A DNA stretch of 56,780 bases from Candidatus Nanopelagicales bacterium (GCA_017882705.1 JADGOZ010000003.1:1-56780); one strand, 5' to 3'. Numbered from the stretch's first letter, positions 25,026-33,768 are shown. The notes: generated by a model not told the origin, from the sequence alone. Translations and numbers: made by a program.

Positions 25026-25780
25026 GCGCTTCCCCTCGTCCTGTCCAGCTCCCACGCACGGACCCCGCCGACGATCCCGGCGGTGTTCGGCACGATGACG
25101 ACATCGTCACCCAGCGCGGCGAGGATCTCGGGCGTGATCACCCGGGCGTTGCCCCCGCCGAGGTACAGCCTGTCCCACACGAACACCGGCCGCAGCGCGT
25201 CCACCACGCGCCGCACGCGCCGCGACCAGAACGACGGGCCGAGCCGCTTGCGCTCCTTGTCGCCGATGTAGGTGTCGTACGACAGCCCCCAGCGCACCGG
25301 GGCCTGGGACAGCTCGAGGTGGGGCGCGAGGCGGCCGCCGTCGAAGAGCGCGCAGCCGAGCCCGGTGCCCAGGGTGAGCACCAGCTCGAGGCCGGCACCC
25401 GTCACGACACCCGCGCCGTGCACCTCCGCGTCGTTGAGCACGATGGTCGGGACGCCGAGCCGCTCCGCGATCGCGGCCCGCGCGTCGAAGCCGGTCCACT
25501 GGTCCACCAGGTCGGGAACCGGCCGGGACCGCGGCCCGCTCTCGGTGACGTAGTGCGGAGTCACGATCACGACGCCGTGCCGGATCATGCCGGGGATCCC
25601 GACGGTGGCGCGGTCGGCCCCGGGCAGCGCGGCGGCGAGGTCGGCCAGCGCGTCGAGGAACCGTGCGGTCGAGAGCGGATAGGGCGTGGGCACCCGGACC
25701 GGCTTGGCGTGCAGGGTCCCCGCCTCGTCGAGCACCGAGGCCTTGAGGCCGGTGCCGCCGCAGTCCACGGCCAGGGTCAT
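25022..25780 (-). CDS. ROK-family sugar kinase, polyphosphate-glucokinase-like
   Basis: A 252-residue sugar kinase with phosphate-1 motif VDCGGTGLKASVLD (5-18), substrate loop LNDAEVHGAGVV (catalytic Asp), and phosphate-2 motif LTLGTGLGCALF. The segment KERKRLGPSFWSRRVRRVVDALRP and the absence of the ROK zinc-Cys cluster resemble polyphosphate glucokinases. A PPK2 gene lies in the same window at 47.9 kb but is not linked. ATG 25780 is chosen; a GTG six bases upstream is an alternative. Confidence 0.82.
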   Translation of the reverse strand: MTLAVDCGGTGLKASVLDEAGTLHAKPVRVPTPYPLSTARFLDALADLAAALPGADRATVGIPGMIRHGVVIVTPHYVTESGPRSRPVPDLVDQWTGFDARAAIAERLGVPTIVLNDAEVHGAGVVTGAGLELVLTLGTGLGCALFDGGRLAPHLELSQAPVRWGLSYDTYIGDKERKRLGPSFWSRRVRRVVDALRPVFVWDRLYLGGGNARVITPEILAALGDDVVIVPNTAGIVGGVRAWELDRTRGSA

Positions 25781-25868
25781 CGTCACGGGGCACAGTCTGA
25801 CCTGCCGGGGCCTTCGCTGCGGCGGACACGAGCCGAACGGGTGCTCGAACACCTGTACGACCGGCTGC

Positions 25869-25883
25869 TACCCTCGTGCCATG
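25869..25883 (+). promoter_or_regulatory. -10 box and leaderless start of alkB
   Basis: TACCCT at 25869-25874, six bases, then ATG at 25881. Confidence 0.45.
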
Positions 25884-26516
25884 TCGCTGGCTCTGCCGCT
25901 GCAAGCCTCGCTGCTCGACCTCGCCGACGAGGCCCGGCTCGGGTCGCTCCGCGGGCACGTGCAGTGCACGCCGCTGGCCCAAGCCGCGTGGGTGGACCAC
26001 CGGCCCGGCTGGGTCGAGGGCTCCGACGCCGTCCTGGAGTCCCTGCTCCACGACGTGCCGTGGCGCTCCGAGCGTCGGCGGATGTACGACCGCGTCGTCG
26101 CGGTCCCCCGCCTGATCGCCTGGTACGACGCCGGCACGCAGCTGCCCCATCCGGTGCTCGCCGACGCCCGCGCCGCCCTCTCCGCGCACTACCGGCCTGG
26201 GCTCGGCGAGCCGTTCACCACCGCGGGCTGCTGCCTCTATCGCGACGGGCGGGACTCGGTCGCGTGGCACGGGGACACGATCGGTCGCTCGGCCACCGAG
26301 GACACGATGGTCGCGATCGTGTCCTTCGGGTCGCCCCGCTCGTTGCTCCTGCGCCCGCGCAGCGGCGGGCCGAGCCTGTCGTTCCGGCTCGGCCACGGCG
26401 ACCTGCTCGTGATGGGCGGCTCGTGCCAGCGCACCTGGGAGCACGCCGTGCCCAAGACCGCGCAGCGCGTCGGGCCCCGGGTGAGCATCCAGTTCCGCCC
26501 GCACGGCGTGGCATGA
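25881..26516 (+). CDS. alkB: alpha-ketoglutarate-dependent dioxygenase AlkB
   Basis: A 211-residue Fe(II)/2-oxoglutarate dioxygenase that directly reverses N-alkyl DNA damage. Iron ligands H130 and D132 (HGDTIG) and H188 (EHAVPK), plus 2-oxoglutarate arginines R200 and R206 (RVSIQFR), are all present. The substrate lid YRPGLGEPFTTAG and CLYRDGRDSVAWH agree with the family. An SRAP gene, also a DNA-damage function, lies elsewhere in the window. Start ATG 25881. Confidence 0.92.
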   Translation: MSLALPLQASLLDLADEARLGSLRGHVQCTPLAQAAWVDHRPGWVEGSDAVLESLLHDVPWRSERRRMYDRVVAVPRLIAWYDAGTQLPHPVLADARAALSAHYRPGLGEPFTTAGCCLYRDGRDSVAWHGDTIGRSATEDTMVAIVSFGSPRSLLLRPRSGGPSLSFRLGHGDLLVMGGSCQRTWEHAVPKTAQRVGPRVSIQFRPHGVA

Positions 26517-26520
26517 CGTG

Positions 26521-26558
26521 ACGACGGCCGGTGACCCGCACGGGTCACCGGCCGTCGT
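26521..26558. terminator. bidirectional terminator between alkB and an MFS gene
   Basis: A perfect 17-bp inverted repeat, ACGACGGCCGGTGACCC / GGGTCACCGGCCGTCGT, with GCAC loop, lying between two convergent stops. Confidence 0.8.
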
Positions 26559-26571
26559 CGTGGGCGTCCGG

Positions 26572-28131
26572 TCAGCCGACGTGAGCCACGGGGGCGTCCT
26601 CGTCGTCCTCCTTCACGGCGTCCTTGCCGATCGTGAACATGAAGAACGACACCAGGGCGGCGAGCACGAGGAACCCGGAACCGACCTCGAAGGCGTGGGT
26701 GTAGCCCGCCGTGAGCGCCGGCTTCATCCCGGCCGCCGTCGTCGTGCCGTTGACGGCGATGAACGCCGTGGTCGCGGCGACTGCCACGGTGTTGAGCAGC
26801 GCGGTGCCGACCGCGCCGCCGACCTGCTGCGAGGTGTTGAGCAGGGCCGAGCCGACGCCGGCGTCGGCCTTGCCGATGCCGTGCAGCGCGGTGGTCGACA
26901 CCGGGATGAAGTTGAACGCCATCCCGAGGCTGATGAGGAGCATCGCCGGCAGCACGTGCGTGACGTAGGCCGAGTCGTACTCCAGTCGCGAGAGCCAGAA
27001 CAGGCCGGACGCGCCCATGAGCAGGCCGGGCACCATGAGCGGCTTCGGGCCGACCCGCGGCAGCAGCTGGCTCGCCACACCGGCGCCGAGGATGATCCCG
27101 ACGCTGAACGGCAGGAAGGCGAAGCCCGCGACGATCGGGGAGTAGCCCTTGACGACCTGCAGGTAGAGCCCGAGGAACAGGAACATCGCGAACAGGCCGA
27201 CGCCCACGATGAGCGACACGAGGTACGACGCCCCCCGGTTGCGGTCGAGCAGGATCCGCATCGGCACGAGCGGGTTCGACACGCGGTTCTCGATGACGAA
27301 GAAGCTGACGAGCATCACGAGCGCGAGCCCGAACCAGGCGAGCGTGGCCGGCTCGGTCCAGTGCGCCGACTCGGTGAACGAGTGCGGGGCCGCCTTCGTG
27401 AAGCCGTACACCAGGGCCACGAGGCCGACCGAGACGGTGATCGCGCCGAGCACGTCGTACTGCGCCGTGCCGTCGGCACGGCTCTCCCGGATGAAGGGGA
27501 CGGCGAGCAGCACCGCGACGATCGCGATCGGCACGTTCACGAGGAAGCACCAGCGCCAGGAGAGGTACTCGGTGAGGACACCGCCGAGGAGCAGTCCGAG
27601 CGCGGCGCCGCCGCCCGCGATGGCGCCGTAGACGCCGAACGCGCGGGCGCGCTCCTTGGGCTCGTGGAACGTCACCGTGATGAGCGAGAGGGCGGCGGGC
27701 GCGAGTAGCGCGGCGAACACGCCCTGCAGGCCACGGGCCGCGAACAGCAGCGTGCCGGTGGCGGCGATGCCGCCGAGGGCGGAGGCGCCGGCGAAGCCGA
27801 TGAGGCCGATGATGAAGGCGCGCTTGCGGCCGATGTAGTCGGCGATCCGGCCGCCGAGCAGCAGCAGGCCGCCGAACGCGAGGGCGTAGCCCGTCACGAC
27901 CCACTGCTGGTCCGCGTCGGCGATCCCGAGCTCCGCCTTGGCCGACGGGAGAGCGAGGTTCACGATCGAGGCGTCGAGGATGATCATGAGCTGCGCGATC
28001 GCGATGACGAACAGCGCGCGCCAGCGCAGCGGGTCGAGCGGGATACCTGCGGTCGAGAGGTGCCAGCCGTGGGTGTCGGTGGCGACGGCCGGGCCGTCGA
28101 CGACGCTCGGAGCGTCGGGTGAGCTGGACAT
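26572..28131 (-). CDS. DHA2-family (14-helix) MFS drug/metabolite exporter
   Basis: A 519-residue transporter with 14 hydrophobic helices. Family motifs: LDASIVNLALPS in helix 1, WVVTGYALAFGGLLLLGGRIADYIGRKR (motif A, about 75-102), and PAALSLITVTFHEPKERARAFGVYGAIAGGGAALGLLLGG (motif C). DHA2 proteins export cationic drugs, dyes or siderophores by proton antiport. ATG 28131 follows GGAAGG. A near-consensus iron-regulator box lies 40 bases upstream, hinting at iron control. Confidence 0.9.
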   Translation of the reverse strand: MSSSPDAPSVVDGPAVATDTHGWHLSTAGIPLDPLRWRALFVIAIAQLMIILDASIVNLALPSAKAELGIADADQQWVVTGYALAFGGLLLLGGRIADYIGRKRAFIIGLIGFAGASALGGIAATGTLLFAARGLQGVFAALLAPAALSLITVTFHEPKERARAFGVYGAIAGGGAALGLLLGGVLTEYLSWRWCFLVNVPIAIVAVLLAVPFIRESRADGTAQYDVLGAITVSVGLVALVYGFTKAAPHSFTESAHWTEPATLAWFGLALVMLVSFFVIENRVSNPLVPMRILLDRNRGASYLVSLIVGVGLFAMFLFLGLYLQVVKGYSPIVAGFAFLPFSVGIILGAGVASQLLPRVGPKPLMVPGLLMGASGLFWLSRLEYDSAYVTHVLPAMLLISLGMAFNFIPVSTTALHGIGKADAGVGSALLNTSQQVGGAVGTALLNTVAVAATTAFIAVNGTTTAAGMKPALTAGYTHAFEVGSGFLVLAALVSFFMFTIGKDAVKEDDEDAPVAHVG

Positions 28132-28170
28132 GCGGGGGCCTTCCGGTCGGGAGCGCGCGGCGGGTGCGCG

Positions 28171-28185
28171 AGGTAAGGGCAACCT
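28171..28185. promoter_or_regulatory. IdeR/DtxR-like box upstream of the MFS exporter gene
   Basis: AGGTAAGGGCAACCT matches 13 of 15 positions of the iron box core AGGTWAGSCTWACCT, with both AGGT/ACCT ends intact. It sits 40 bases upstream of the MFS start and about 90 bases upstream of the divergent HipA-like gene. Confidence 0.4.
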
Positions 28186-28259
28186 GAGTTCAGTGTGCCC
28201 GGGACAACCGACAGTGGTCGTGCGCGTATTCCGCGACCGGCGGCACCAGCGCGTGCCGC

Positions 28260-28275
28260 TAGCGTGACGTGCGTG
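28260..28275 (+). promoter_or_regulatory. -10 box and leaderless start of the HipA-like gene
   Basis: TAGCGT at 28260-28265, seven bases, then GTG at 28273; this decides the start against a GTG at 28264 that lies inside the -10 box. Confidence 0.5.
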
Positions 28276-29055
28276 ACATCAGAGCTCCGGCACGTGCGCG
28301 CGACCCGCTACGTGCTCGCGCTGCGCGAGGGCGGCTCGCTGCCCGGCATCGTCGAGGCCGACGACCTGGGCACCTACGTCGTGAAGTTCCGCGGGGCGGG
28401 GCAGGGCCGCAAGGCGCTCGTGGCCGAGGTGGTGGTGGGCGAGCTCGGCCGACGCCTCGGGCTGCCGGTGCCCGAGCTCGTGGTGCTCCACCTCGACTCC
28501 TCGATGGCCAGCGCGGAGCCCGACGAGGAGGTCCAGGACCTGCTGCGGGCCAGCCACGGGACGAACCTCGGGATGGACTTCCTGCCCGGGTCGCTCGGGA
28601 TCGAGCGCCCCGACGGGGTCGACCCGGGGCTCGCCGCGCGCGTGCTGTGGTTCGACGCCCTGACCCAGAACGTCGACCGCTCGTGGCGCAACCCGAACCT
28701 GCTGCGCTGGCACGGCACGCCCTGGCTCATCGACCACGGAGCCGCGCTCTACTTCCACCACGACTGGACCACTCGTGAGGCCGCCGCCACCCGGGCCTAC
28801 CCCACGGCCCGCGACCACGTGCTGCTCCCCGTGGCCGCGTCGGCGCGCGACGCGCACGACGTGCTGGCCCCGCGCGTGTCGGCGGAGCTCCTCGCCGAGG
28901 TGCTCGCGCTCGTCCCCGACGAGTGGCTCGACGGGGAGCAGGGGTTCGGCTCGGCGGCCGACGTGCGGGCGGCGTACGCCGACGTCCTGACCCGGCGCCT
29001 CGCGGCGCCGGAGTCGTGGCTCGACGCGGTGGAGGTGGCCCGTGGCGACGTATGA
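28273..29055 (+). CDS. HipA-like kinase lacking the HipA N-terminal domain
   Basis: A 260-residue protein with remnants of the HipA kinase pattern: GTYVVKF (K38, ATP-binding Lys position), FDALTQNVDRSWRNPNLL (D135 as catalytic base, N140/N142 as metal ligand) and WLIDHGAAL (D154, DFG-like). HipA of E. coli (440 residues) phosphorylates glutamyl-tRNA synthetase; this is a short relative without the N-subdomain 1 and without a HipB-type helix-turn-helix partner. Instead it overlaps a DUF3037 gene by 14 bases. The target is unknown. Confidence 0.82.
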   Translation: MTSELRHVRATRYVLALREGGSLPGIVEADDLGTYVVKFRGAGQGRKALVAEVVVGELGRRLGLPVPELVVLHLDSSMASAEPDEEVQDLLRASHGTNLGMDFLPGSLGIERPDGVDPGLAARVLWFDALTQNVDRSWRNPNLLRWHGTPWLIDHGAALYFHHDWTTREAAATRAYPTARDHVLLPVAASARDAHDVLAPRVSAELLAEVLALVPDEWLDGEQGFGSAADVRAAYADVLTRRLAAPESWLDAVEVARGDV

Positions 29056-29443
29056 GTGGGCCGTCCTGCGCGTGGTGCCGAGGGTCGACCGCGGCGAGTA
29101 CGTCAACGTCGGAGTCGTCGTCTACTGCCAGGCGCTCGACTTCCTGCGCGCGGCCATCACGCCGGACCTGTCCCGCGCGCTCGCCCTGGACCCCGGCCTC
29201 GACGTCGTGGCCGTGCGGACGCATCTCGAGTCGGTCGCCGGGGTCTGCGCCGGCGACCTGGCCGCGGGCGACAGCGGCCGCCGCTCCCCCGGCGAGCGGT
29301 TCCGCTGGCTGATCGCACCGCGCAGCACGGTGGTGCAGCCCTCGCCCGTGCACACCGGGATAACCGACGACCCCGCGGCCGAGCTGGCGGACCTCATGGC
29401 GCGCATGGTGTCGACGCCCCCGCCGCAGGGCTCGGGTCGTTAG
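29042..29443 (+). CDS. DUF3037-family protein, partner of the HipA-like kinase
   Basis: A 133-residue soluble protein starting with GTG 29042 inside the end of the kinase gene. The opening YEWAVLRVVPRVDRGEYVNVGVVVYCQ and the later RFRWLIAPRSTVVQPSPVHTGIT are the DUF3037 hallmarks. The C-terminus ends in a helix LADLMARMV. The family has no known activity. The overlapping arrangement with a HipA-like kinase suggests the two act together, perhaps as kinase and regulator; this is inference. Confidence 0.85.
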   Translation: MATYEWAVLRVVPRVDRGEYVNVGVVVYCQALDFLRAAITPDLSRALALDPGLDVVAVRTHLESVAGVCAGDLAAGDSGRRSPGERFRWLIAPRSTVVQPSPVHTGITDDPAAELADLMARMVSTPPPQGSGR

Positions 29444-29475
29444 GTTGGCCCCCGTGACGACCTCGGGGAGCGGCG

Positions 29476-30819
29476 ATGAGTGACCAGGCAGCACCGGCGG
29501 CACCCGCGGCCGCGCCCCAGCTCGGCGGCAAGGAGTACCTCCGCCTCATCGGCATCGGGGCGATCGTGGGCATCCCCGCGGCGCTCGTGGCCGTCGGCTT
29601 CCTCGGCGTCGTGCACTACGTCGAGAAGTGGCTCTGGACCGACCTGCCCCAGGCGATGGGCCTGTCCGCCCCGCCGTGGTGGCTGATCCTCGGCCTTCCG
29701 ATCGTCGGCGCCCTCCTGGTGTGGCTCGCCCGCACGGCGCTCCCCGGCGACGGCGGCCACGAGCCGCTCGGCGGCCTCAGCTTCGCGCCCACTCCTGTCG
29801 CGTACGCCCCGAGCGTCGCCCTCGCCGCGCTCGGCTCGCTGGCGTTCGGCATCGTCCTGGGACCCGAGGCACCGCTCATCGCGCTGGGCTCGGTCGTGGG
29901 CATGGCCGTGGCGCACTGGTGGAAGGTCACCGGCCCGGCCGCCCAGGTGATCTCCACCGCGGGCGTCTTCTCCGCCGTCTCGGCGCTGTTCGGCGGGCCG
30001 ATCGTCGCCGGCGCCCTGCTGCTCGAGGGCGGCATCGCCATGGGGGCCAACCTCATCCCGGTGCTCCTCCCCGGCGTGGTCGCGGCCGCGATCGGCTACA
30101 CGATGATCGTCGGCATCGGCAGCTGGGGCGGCATCCCGACCGAGCCGATGACCATCCCGGACCTGCCCGCCTACCCGAACACCCGCGTCATCGACCTGGT
30201 GCTGGCGATCGTCATCGGGATCGTCATGGCCCTCGTCGTCGCCGTCGTACGACGGGTGGGGCAGCGCGTGGTCGACGTCCGGCCGCGCCTCGGCACCGGA
30301 CCCTCGCTCCTGCTCGGCGGCCTCGTGGTCGGACTCCTCGCGCTGGCCGTCGACGGCGCCGGCGGGGTCTACGACGACGTCCTGTTCAGCGGCCAGACGA
30401 CCCTCCCGCTGCTGCTGGGCAACACCTCCGAGACGCTCATCCTGCTCATCGTCGCCGCCAAGGCGCTGGCTTACGCCGTCTCGCTCGGTGCCGGCTTCCG
30501 CGGCGGGCCGGTCTTCCCCGCGATCTTCATCGGCACCGGCCTCGCCCTGCTGATCGGCCTGCCGTTCGGAATGTCGACCACGGCCGCGCTCGCGATCGGT
30601 GCCGCGTGCGGCATGGCGGCGTTCACCCGGCTGATCTTCTCCTCCGTGATCTTCGTCCTGCTGCTCGAGGGGACCGCCGGGACGGCGGCCGTCCCGGCGG
30701 CCGTCCTGGCAGCGGCGACGGCCTGGGTCATCGGGAAGTTCCTCGACACCCGGGCGGCCGAGGCGGCGAGCGCCGCGACGAGCGGCGGGTCCGGCGCACC
30801 GGGGTCGGCGACCGCCTGA
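29476..30819 (+). CDS. ClC-family chloride channel/antiporter
   Basis: A 447-residue membrane protein with about ten or more hydrophobic segments. Selectivity-filter regions are recognisable though divergent: FGIVLGPEAPLIALGS (in place of GREGP), SALFGGPIVAGALLLEG, and GAGFRGGPVFPAIFIGTGLA (the GxFxP motif). No C-terminal CBS pair. ATG 29476 follows GGGGAGCGG. The GPEAP variant is typical of a distinct bacterial ClC clade; whether it is a channel or an exchanger cannot be told. Confidence 0.9.
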   Translation: MSDQAAPAAPAAAPQLGGKEYLRLIGIGAIVGIPAALVAVGFLGVVHYVEKWLWTDLPQAMGLSAPPWWLILGLPIVGALLVWLARTALPGDGGHEPLGGLSFAPTPVAYAPSVALAALGSLAFGIVLGPEAPLIALGSVVGMAVAHWWKVTGPAAQVISTAGVFSAVSALFGGPIVAGALLLEGGIAMGANLIPVLLPGVVAAAIGYTMIVGIGSWGGIPTEPMTIPDLPAYPNTRVIDLVLAIVIGIVMALVVAVVRRVGQRVVDVRPRLGTGPSLLLGGLVVGLLALAVDGAGGVYDDVLFSGQTTLPLLLGNTSETLILLIVAAKALAYAVSLGAGFRGGPVFPAIFIGTGLALLIGLPFGMSTTAALAIGAACGMAAFTRLIFSSVIFVLLLEGTAGTAAVPAAVLAAATAWVIGKFLDTRAAEAASAATSGGSGAPGSATA

Positions 30820-30829
30820 CCCTGGCCTG

Positions 30830-30845
30830 TACGCTCGGCGCCATG
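30830..30845 (+). promoter_or_regulatory. -10 box and leaderless start of the 68-residue peptide gene
   Basis: TACGCT at 30830-30835, seven bases, then ATG at 30843, so the small gene may have its own promoter just after the ClC stop. Confidence 0.4.
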
Positions 30846-31049
30846 ACCGGTCCTGACGCCGCCCACGACCACGACTCGCACGCGGACCACCCGCTCTCCG
30901 CGACCGTCGTGCTGTTCGTCCTCGTCGCGGTCTTCGCCGCGATCTTCGCCGCGATGTCGACGAAGAAGATCGACGGACCCGTCGTGATCGTCACCGCCCT
31001 GCTGGCCGGCTGGGGTCTCGTGCAGGTCTGGGTCCTCGACAAGGACTGA
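30843..31049 (+). CDS. small membrane protein, His-rich N-terminus
   Basis: A 68-residue protein with an Asp/His-rich head (AAHDHDSHADH), two hydrophobic helices (about 20-38 and 46-63) joined by STKKIDG, and a short KD tail. The His/Asp cluster could bind a metal, but no family is recognised. It follows the ClC gene by 23 bases. Confidence 0.65.
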   Translation: MTGPDAAHDHDSHADHPLSATVVLFVLVAVFAAIFAAMSTKKIDGPVVIVTALLAGWGLVQVWVLDKD

Positions 31050-31052
31050 CGA

Positions 31053-31101
31053 GGCTGCTTGCAGCCGCAGTCATGTCCTGGTGCATCAGCTCATCCAGGA
31101 C
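31053..31101. terminator. two hairpins between convergent genes
   Basis: GGCTGC/GCAGCC (31053-31066) and GTCCTGG/CCAGGAC (31075-31101, 13-nt loop) lie between the 68-residue gene and the copper operon. Confidence 0.45.
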
Positions 31102-31105
31102 TGGG

Positions 31106-33154
31106 CTAGTCCTTCGGCTCGCCTCGACGCTGGAGCGACGCGAGGTAGTCGTTGTAGTCCGCGAGCTCGTCGGTGCCCTGTCCCGTCGTGGCCGCCCGCT
31201 CCTGCCGGCGGTCCGACCGACGGGCCTCACGCTCGTCGGCGCCCACCCACTGGAAGAACATCGCGATCATCACGATGAGCATCGGCACGTCGCCGGACGC
31301 CCAGCCGATCGACGCGCCGAGATGCTGGTCGGCGAGCAGGTCGGCGGCGAAGGGCCGCTGCAGGAGCGCGTAGAAGTCCGCGGCCATCACCGTCGTCGTC
31401 ATCATCATCGAGATGGCGAAGAACGAGTGCAGCGGCATCACGACGATCATGACGATCATGCGCACCAGGAACGGCGGTCGCGTCGGGCCCGGGTCCACTC
31501 CGATGAGCGCCCAGAAGAACAGGAAGCCCGACAGCACGAAGTACCCGTTCATCGCGATGTGGCCCCAGTGGCTCGGCATGAGCCAGGCGTAGAGCGGCGT
31601 GTAGTAGAGGCCGTAGAACCCCGCGAGGAAGACGACCGAGGCGACGATCGGGTTGGCCAGGAACGAGACTGCGGGTGAGTGCAAGGCCGAGGTGAGCCAC
31701 TCCCGCGGTCCGAGCTGGCCGGGGTTGCGCGGCAGGGTCCGCAGCGCGAGCGTGAACGGTGCTCCGAGCACCAGGAAGATGGGCACCAGCATGACCAGCG
31801 CCATGTGCTGGGCCATGTGGGCGCTGAACATGACGTGGGAGTACGTCGCGAGGCCCGACTGCGTCGCGAGCAGCAGCAGCCCGACACCGACGAACCAGTT
31901 GACCGACCGACCCAGAGACCATGCGTCGCCGGCGCGTCGCATCACGCGGAGGCCGGTCGCGTAGAGCGCCGCGAGCAGCAGCCCGACGACCAGCCAGAAG
32001 CCGTCGAGCCGGGCCTGCCCCCACAGCAGGTTGGCGGCGTCGGGAGCCGGCGGCAGGTCGAACCCCAGCAGCAGCCGCGCGGGTGACAGCGACGCGAGGG
32101 GCACGTCGCCGGACACCGGGGGCGGCGTGCGGGACAGCGCGACCGCGACCCCGACCGTCGCGGCCATGACGAGCACCTCGACGGCAGCGACCCGCAGGAA
32201 GACCACGCGTGCGGAGTCCGACGCGAGATCCCGCAGGGACCTGCGGCGGTGCCACAGCCCGAAGCCGGAGAGCACGGCGATCAGCGCCAGCTTGAGCAGG
32301 ACGAGCCGGCCGTACGACGTCGTGACGAGATCGGTGACGCCGCCGAGGCGCACCCAGCCGCTGACCATGCCGCTCGACGCGACCGCCACGGCGCACCACA
32401 GCGCGAGCGCGCTGAAGCGCGGCACCGCCACGGGGAACGGTCGCCGGTCGGCCGTCCCGAGCAGGACGAGGGCGGTGATACCGCCGCACCACAGGCTCAC
32501 CGCCACGACGTGCACCATGAGCGAGCTGACGGCGACGGTGTGGTCGGCCGCCGTGCCCGCATGGCTCGTGAGGGTCGGCGGGACCAGCGCGACGAGCGCG
32601 AGCACGCCGATGAGCGCAGCGCCGGTCGTCGTGCGCACGACGTAGGCGCACGCACCGACGACGAGGGCGAGAACGGCCTGCACGAGCAGGGCGCGGCCGA
32701 CCTCGATGTCGCGCACGAAGCTCCACAGCAGCACCGGGTCGAGCACCGACGGCACCGGCTGGGCGAGGACGTCGGAGAGCGTCAGCACCACCTGTGCGAC
32801 GACCGCTGCCGCCCAGGCGAGCGCGGACCACCGGGACGCCCTCGTCCATCGCAGCCGTGCGCCCTGCAGGACACCGTCGCGGGCCGGGACCAGGACGGCG
32901 CCGGCCAGGAGGAGCCCGACGGTGAGGATGGCGGCGAGGTCGGCGAGGACCCGGGAGACCGGGAGCGCCCACTCGGTTCCGTAACCGGCGTCGGGGATGC
33001 CGGGCGGGCTCGGGGCCGGACGCCCGGATCCGGTCCAGAGCAGGAGGGCCATGACGACGACGCCGAGGGCCAGCGAGCCCAGCAGGAGGCGCGCCGGACG
33101 CACCGCCGGGACCGGGGCCCCGGCCGTCGGCGTCGTCGTCACGGCGGAGGTCAT
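31106..33154 (-). CDS. CopD-CtaG fusion, copper import/cytochrome oxidase assembly membrane protein
   Basis: A 682-residue protein with about 14-15 membrane helices. The N-terminal half (about 55-350) is CopD-like (SSLMVHVVAVSLWCGGITALVLL, SGMVSGWVRLGG). The C-terminal half (about 420-640) is the caa3_CtaG domain (SHVMFSAHMAQHMALVMLVPIFLVLGAP, MPLHSFFAISMMMTTTVMA). His and Met clusters fit copper handling. CopD takes up Cu from periplasmic CopC, and CtaG-type proteins deliver copper to cytochrome oxidase. ATG 33154 overlaps the copC stop by four bases. This fusion is common in actinobacteria. Confidence 0.9.
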   Translation of the reverse strand: MTSAVTTTPTAGAPVPAVRPARLLLGSLALGVVVMALLLWTGSGRPAPSPPGIPDAGYGTEWALPVSRVLADLAAILTVGLLLAGAVLVPARDGVLQGARLRWTRASRWSALAWAAAVVAQVVLTLSDVLAQPVPSVLDPVLLWSFVRDIEVGRALLVQAVLALVVGACAYVVRTTTGAALIGVLALVALVPPTLTSHAGTAADHTVAVSSLMVHVVAVSLWCGGITALVLLGTADRRPFPVAVPRFSALALWCAVAVASSGMVSGWVRLGGVTDLVTTSYGRLVLLKLALIAVLSGFGLWHRRRSLRDLASDSARVVFLRVAAVEVLVMAATVGVAVALSRTPPPVSGDVPLASLSPARLLLGFDLPPAPDAANLLWGQARLDGFWLVVGLLLAALYATGLRVMRRAGDAWSLGRSVNWFVGVGLLLLATQSGLATYSHVMFSAHMAQHMALVMLVPIFLVLGAPFTLALRTLPRNPGQLGPREWLTSALHSPAVSFLANPIVASVVFLAGFYGLYYTPLYAWLMPSHWGHIAMNGYFVLSGFLFFWALIGVDPGPTRPPFLVRMIVMIVVMPLHSFFAISMMMTTTVMAADFYALLQRPFAADLLADQHLGASIGWASGDVPMLIVMIAMFFQWVGADEREARRSDRRQERAATTGQGTDELADYNDYLASLQRRGEPKD

Positions 33155-33747
33155 GCCGACCGCCTCCGGGTGACGAGCACGACGGCGACGACGACGACGG
33201 CGAGCGCCACCGTCCCGGCGATGATCCCGCCCACCGGAAGCGACGACGAGGTCCCGTCCGCGACCGACGCCAGCGCCGACTCCGACACCGGCGCCGTGGA
33301 CGACGCGGTCGCCGAGGGCGACGGCGTCGGGAGGTCGACGGTGAACGTGAACGTCCCCGTGACGGGGTGCCCGTCGTCGGCGACGACGCGCCACGCCACG
33401 GTGTAGAGGCCGCTGACCGTCAACGGCGCGAGCGGCGCCACGACGTCGGTGCCCGCCAGCGCGGCCTTGCCCGAGGTCACCGGGGTCGTGTCCGGAGCCG
33501 TCACGGCGACGGCCAGGCCCGCGGCCAGCGGCGGCTCCTCGAAGTGGAGCGTCACCGACGTCGGAGCGGTGGTCACGGTGGAGTCGGCCGACGGAGTCGA
33601 CCCGCTGAAGGCGTCGTGCGCCGAGGCGGGGGCGGTGAGGAGGAACGGGGACACGAGCAGGGCGCCCGCCAGGGACGTGGCCAGCATCGCCGCACGCGCA
33701 CGCAGGCGGCGCGGCGGCGTCGTTCGGAGTCGGGTGGAACGCGTCAT
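33151..33747 (-). CDS. CopC-domain copper-binding protein, membrane-anchored
   Basis: A 198-residue exported protein. The signal peptide (about 1-45, LATSLAGALLVSPFLLTAPASA) is cleaved just before His-Asp (SA|HDAF), leaving the N-terminal His that binds Cu(II) in CopC proteins; the second His lies in ADDGHPVTG. A Ser/Thr/Pro linker and one C-terminal helix (VGGIIAGTVALAVVVVAVVLV, then RRRSA) anchor it on the outer membrane face. ATG 33747 follows GAGGTG. It should hand copper to the downstream CopD-CtaG protein. Confidence 0.9.
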   Translation of the reverse strand: MTRSTRLRTTPPRRLRARAAMLATSLAGALLVSPFLLTAPASAHDAFSGSTPSADSTVTTAPTSVTLHFEEPPLAAGLAVAVTAPDTTPVTSGKAALAGTDVVAPLAPLTVSGLYTVAWRVVADDGHPVTGTFTFTVDLPTPSPSATASSTAPVSESALASVADGTSSSLPVGGIIAGTVALAVVVVAVVLVTRRRSA

Positions 33748-33768
33748 CGGACACCTCGGTTCGAGTTC

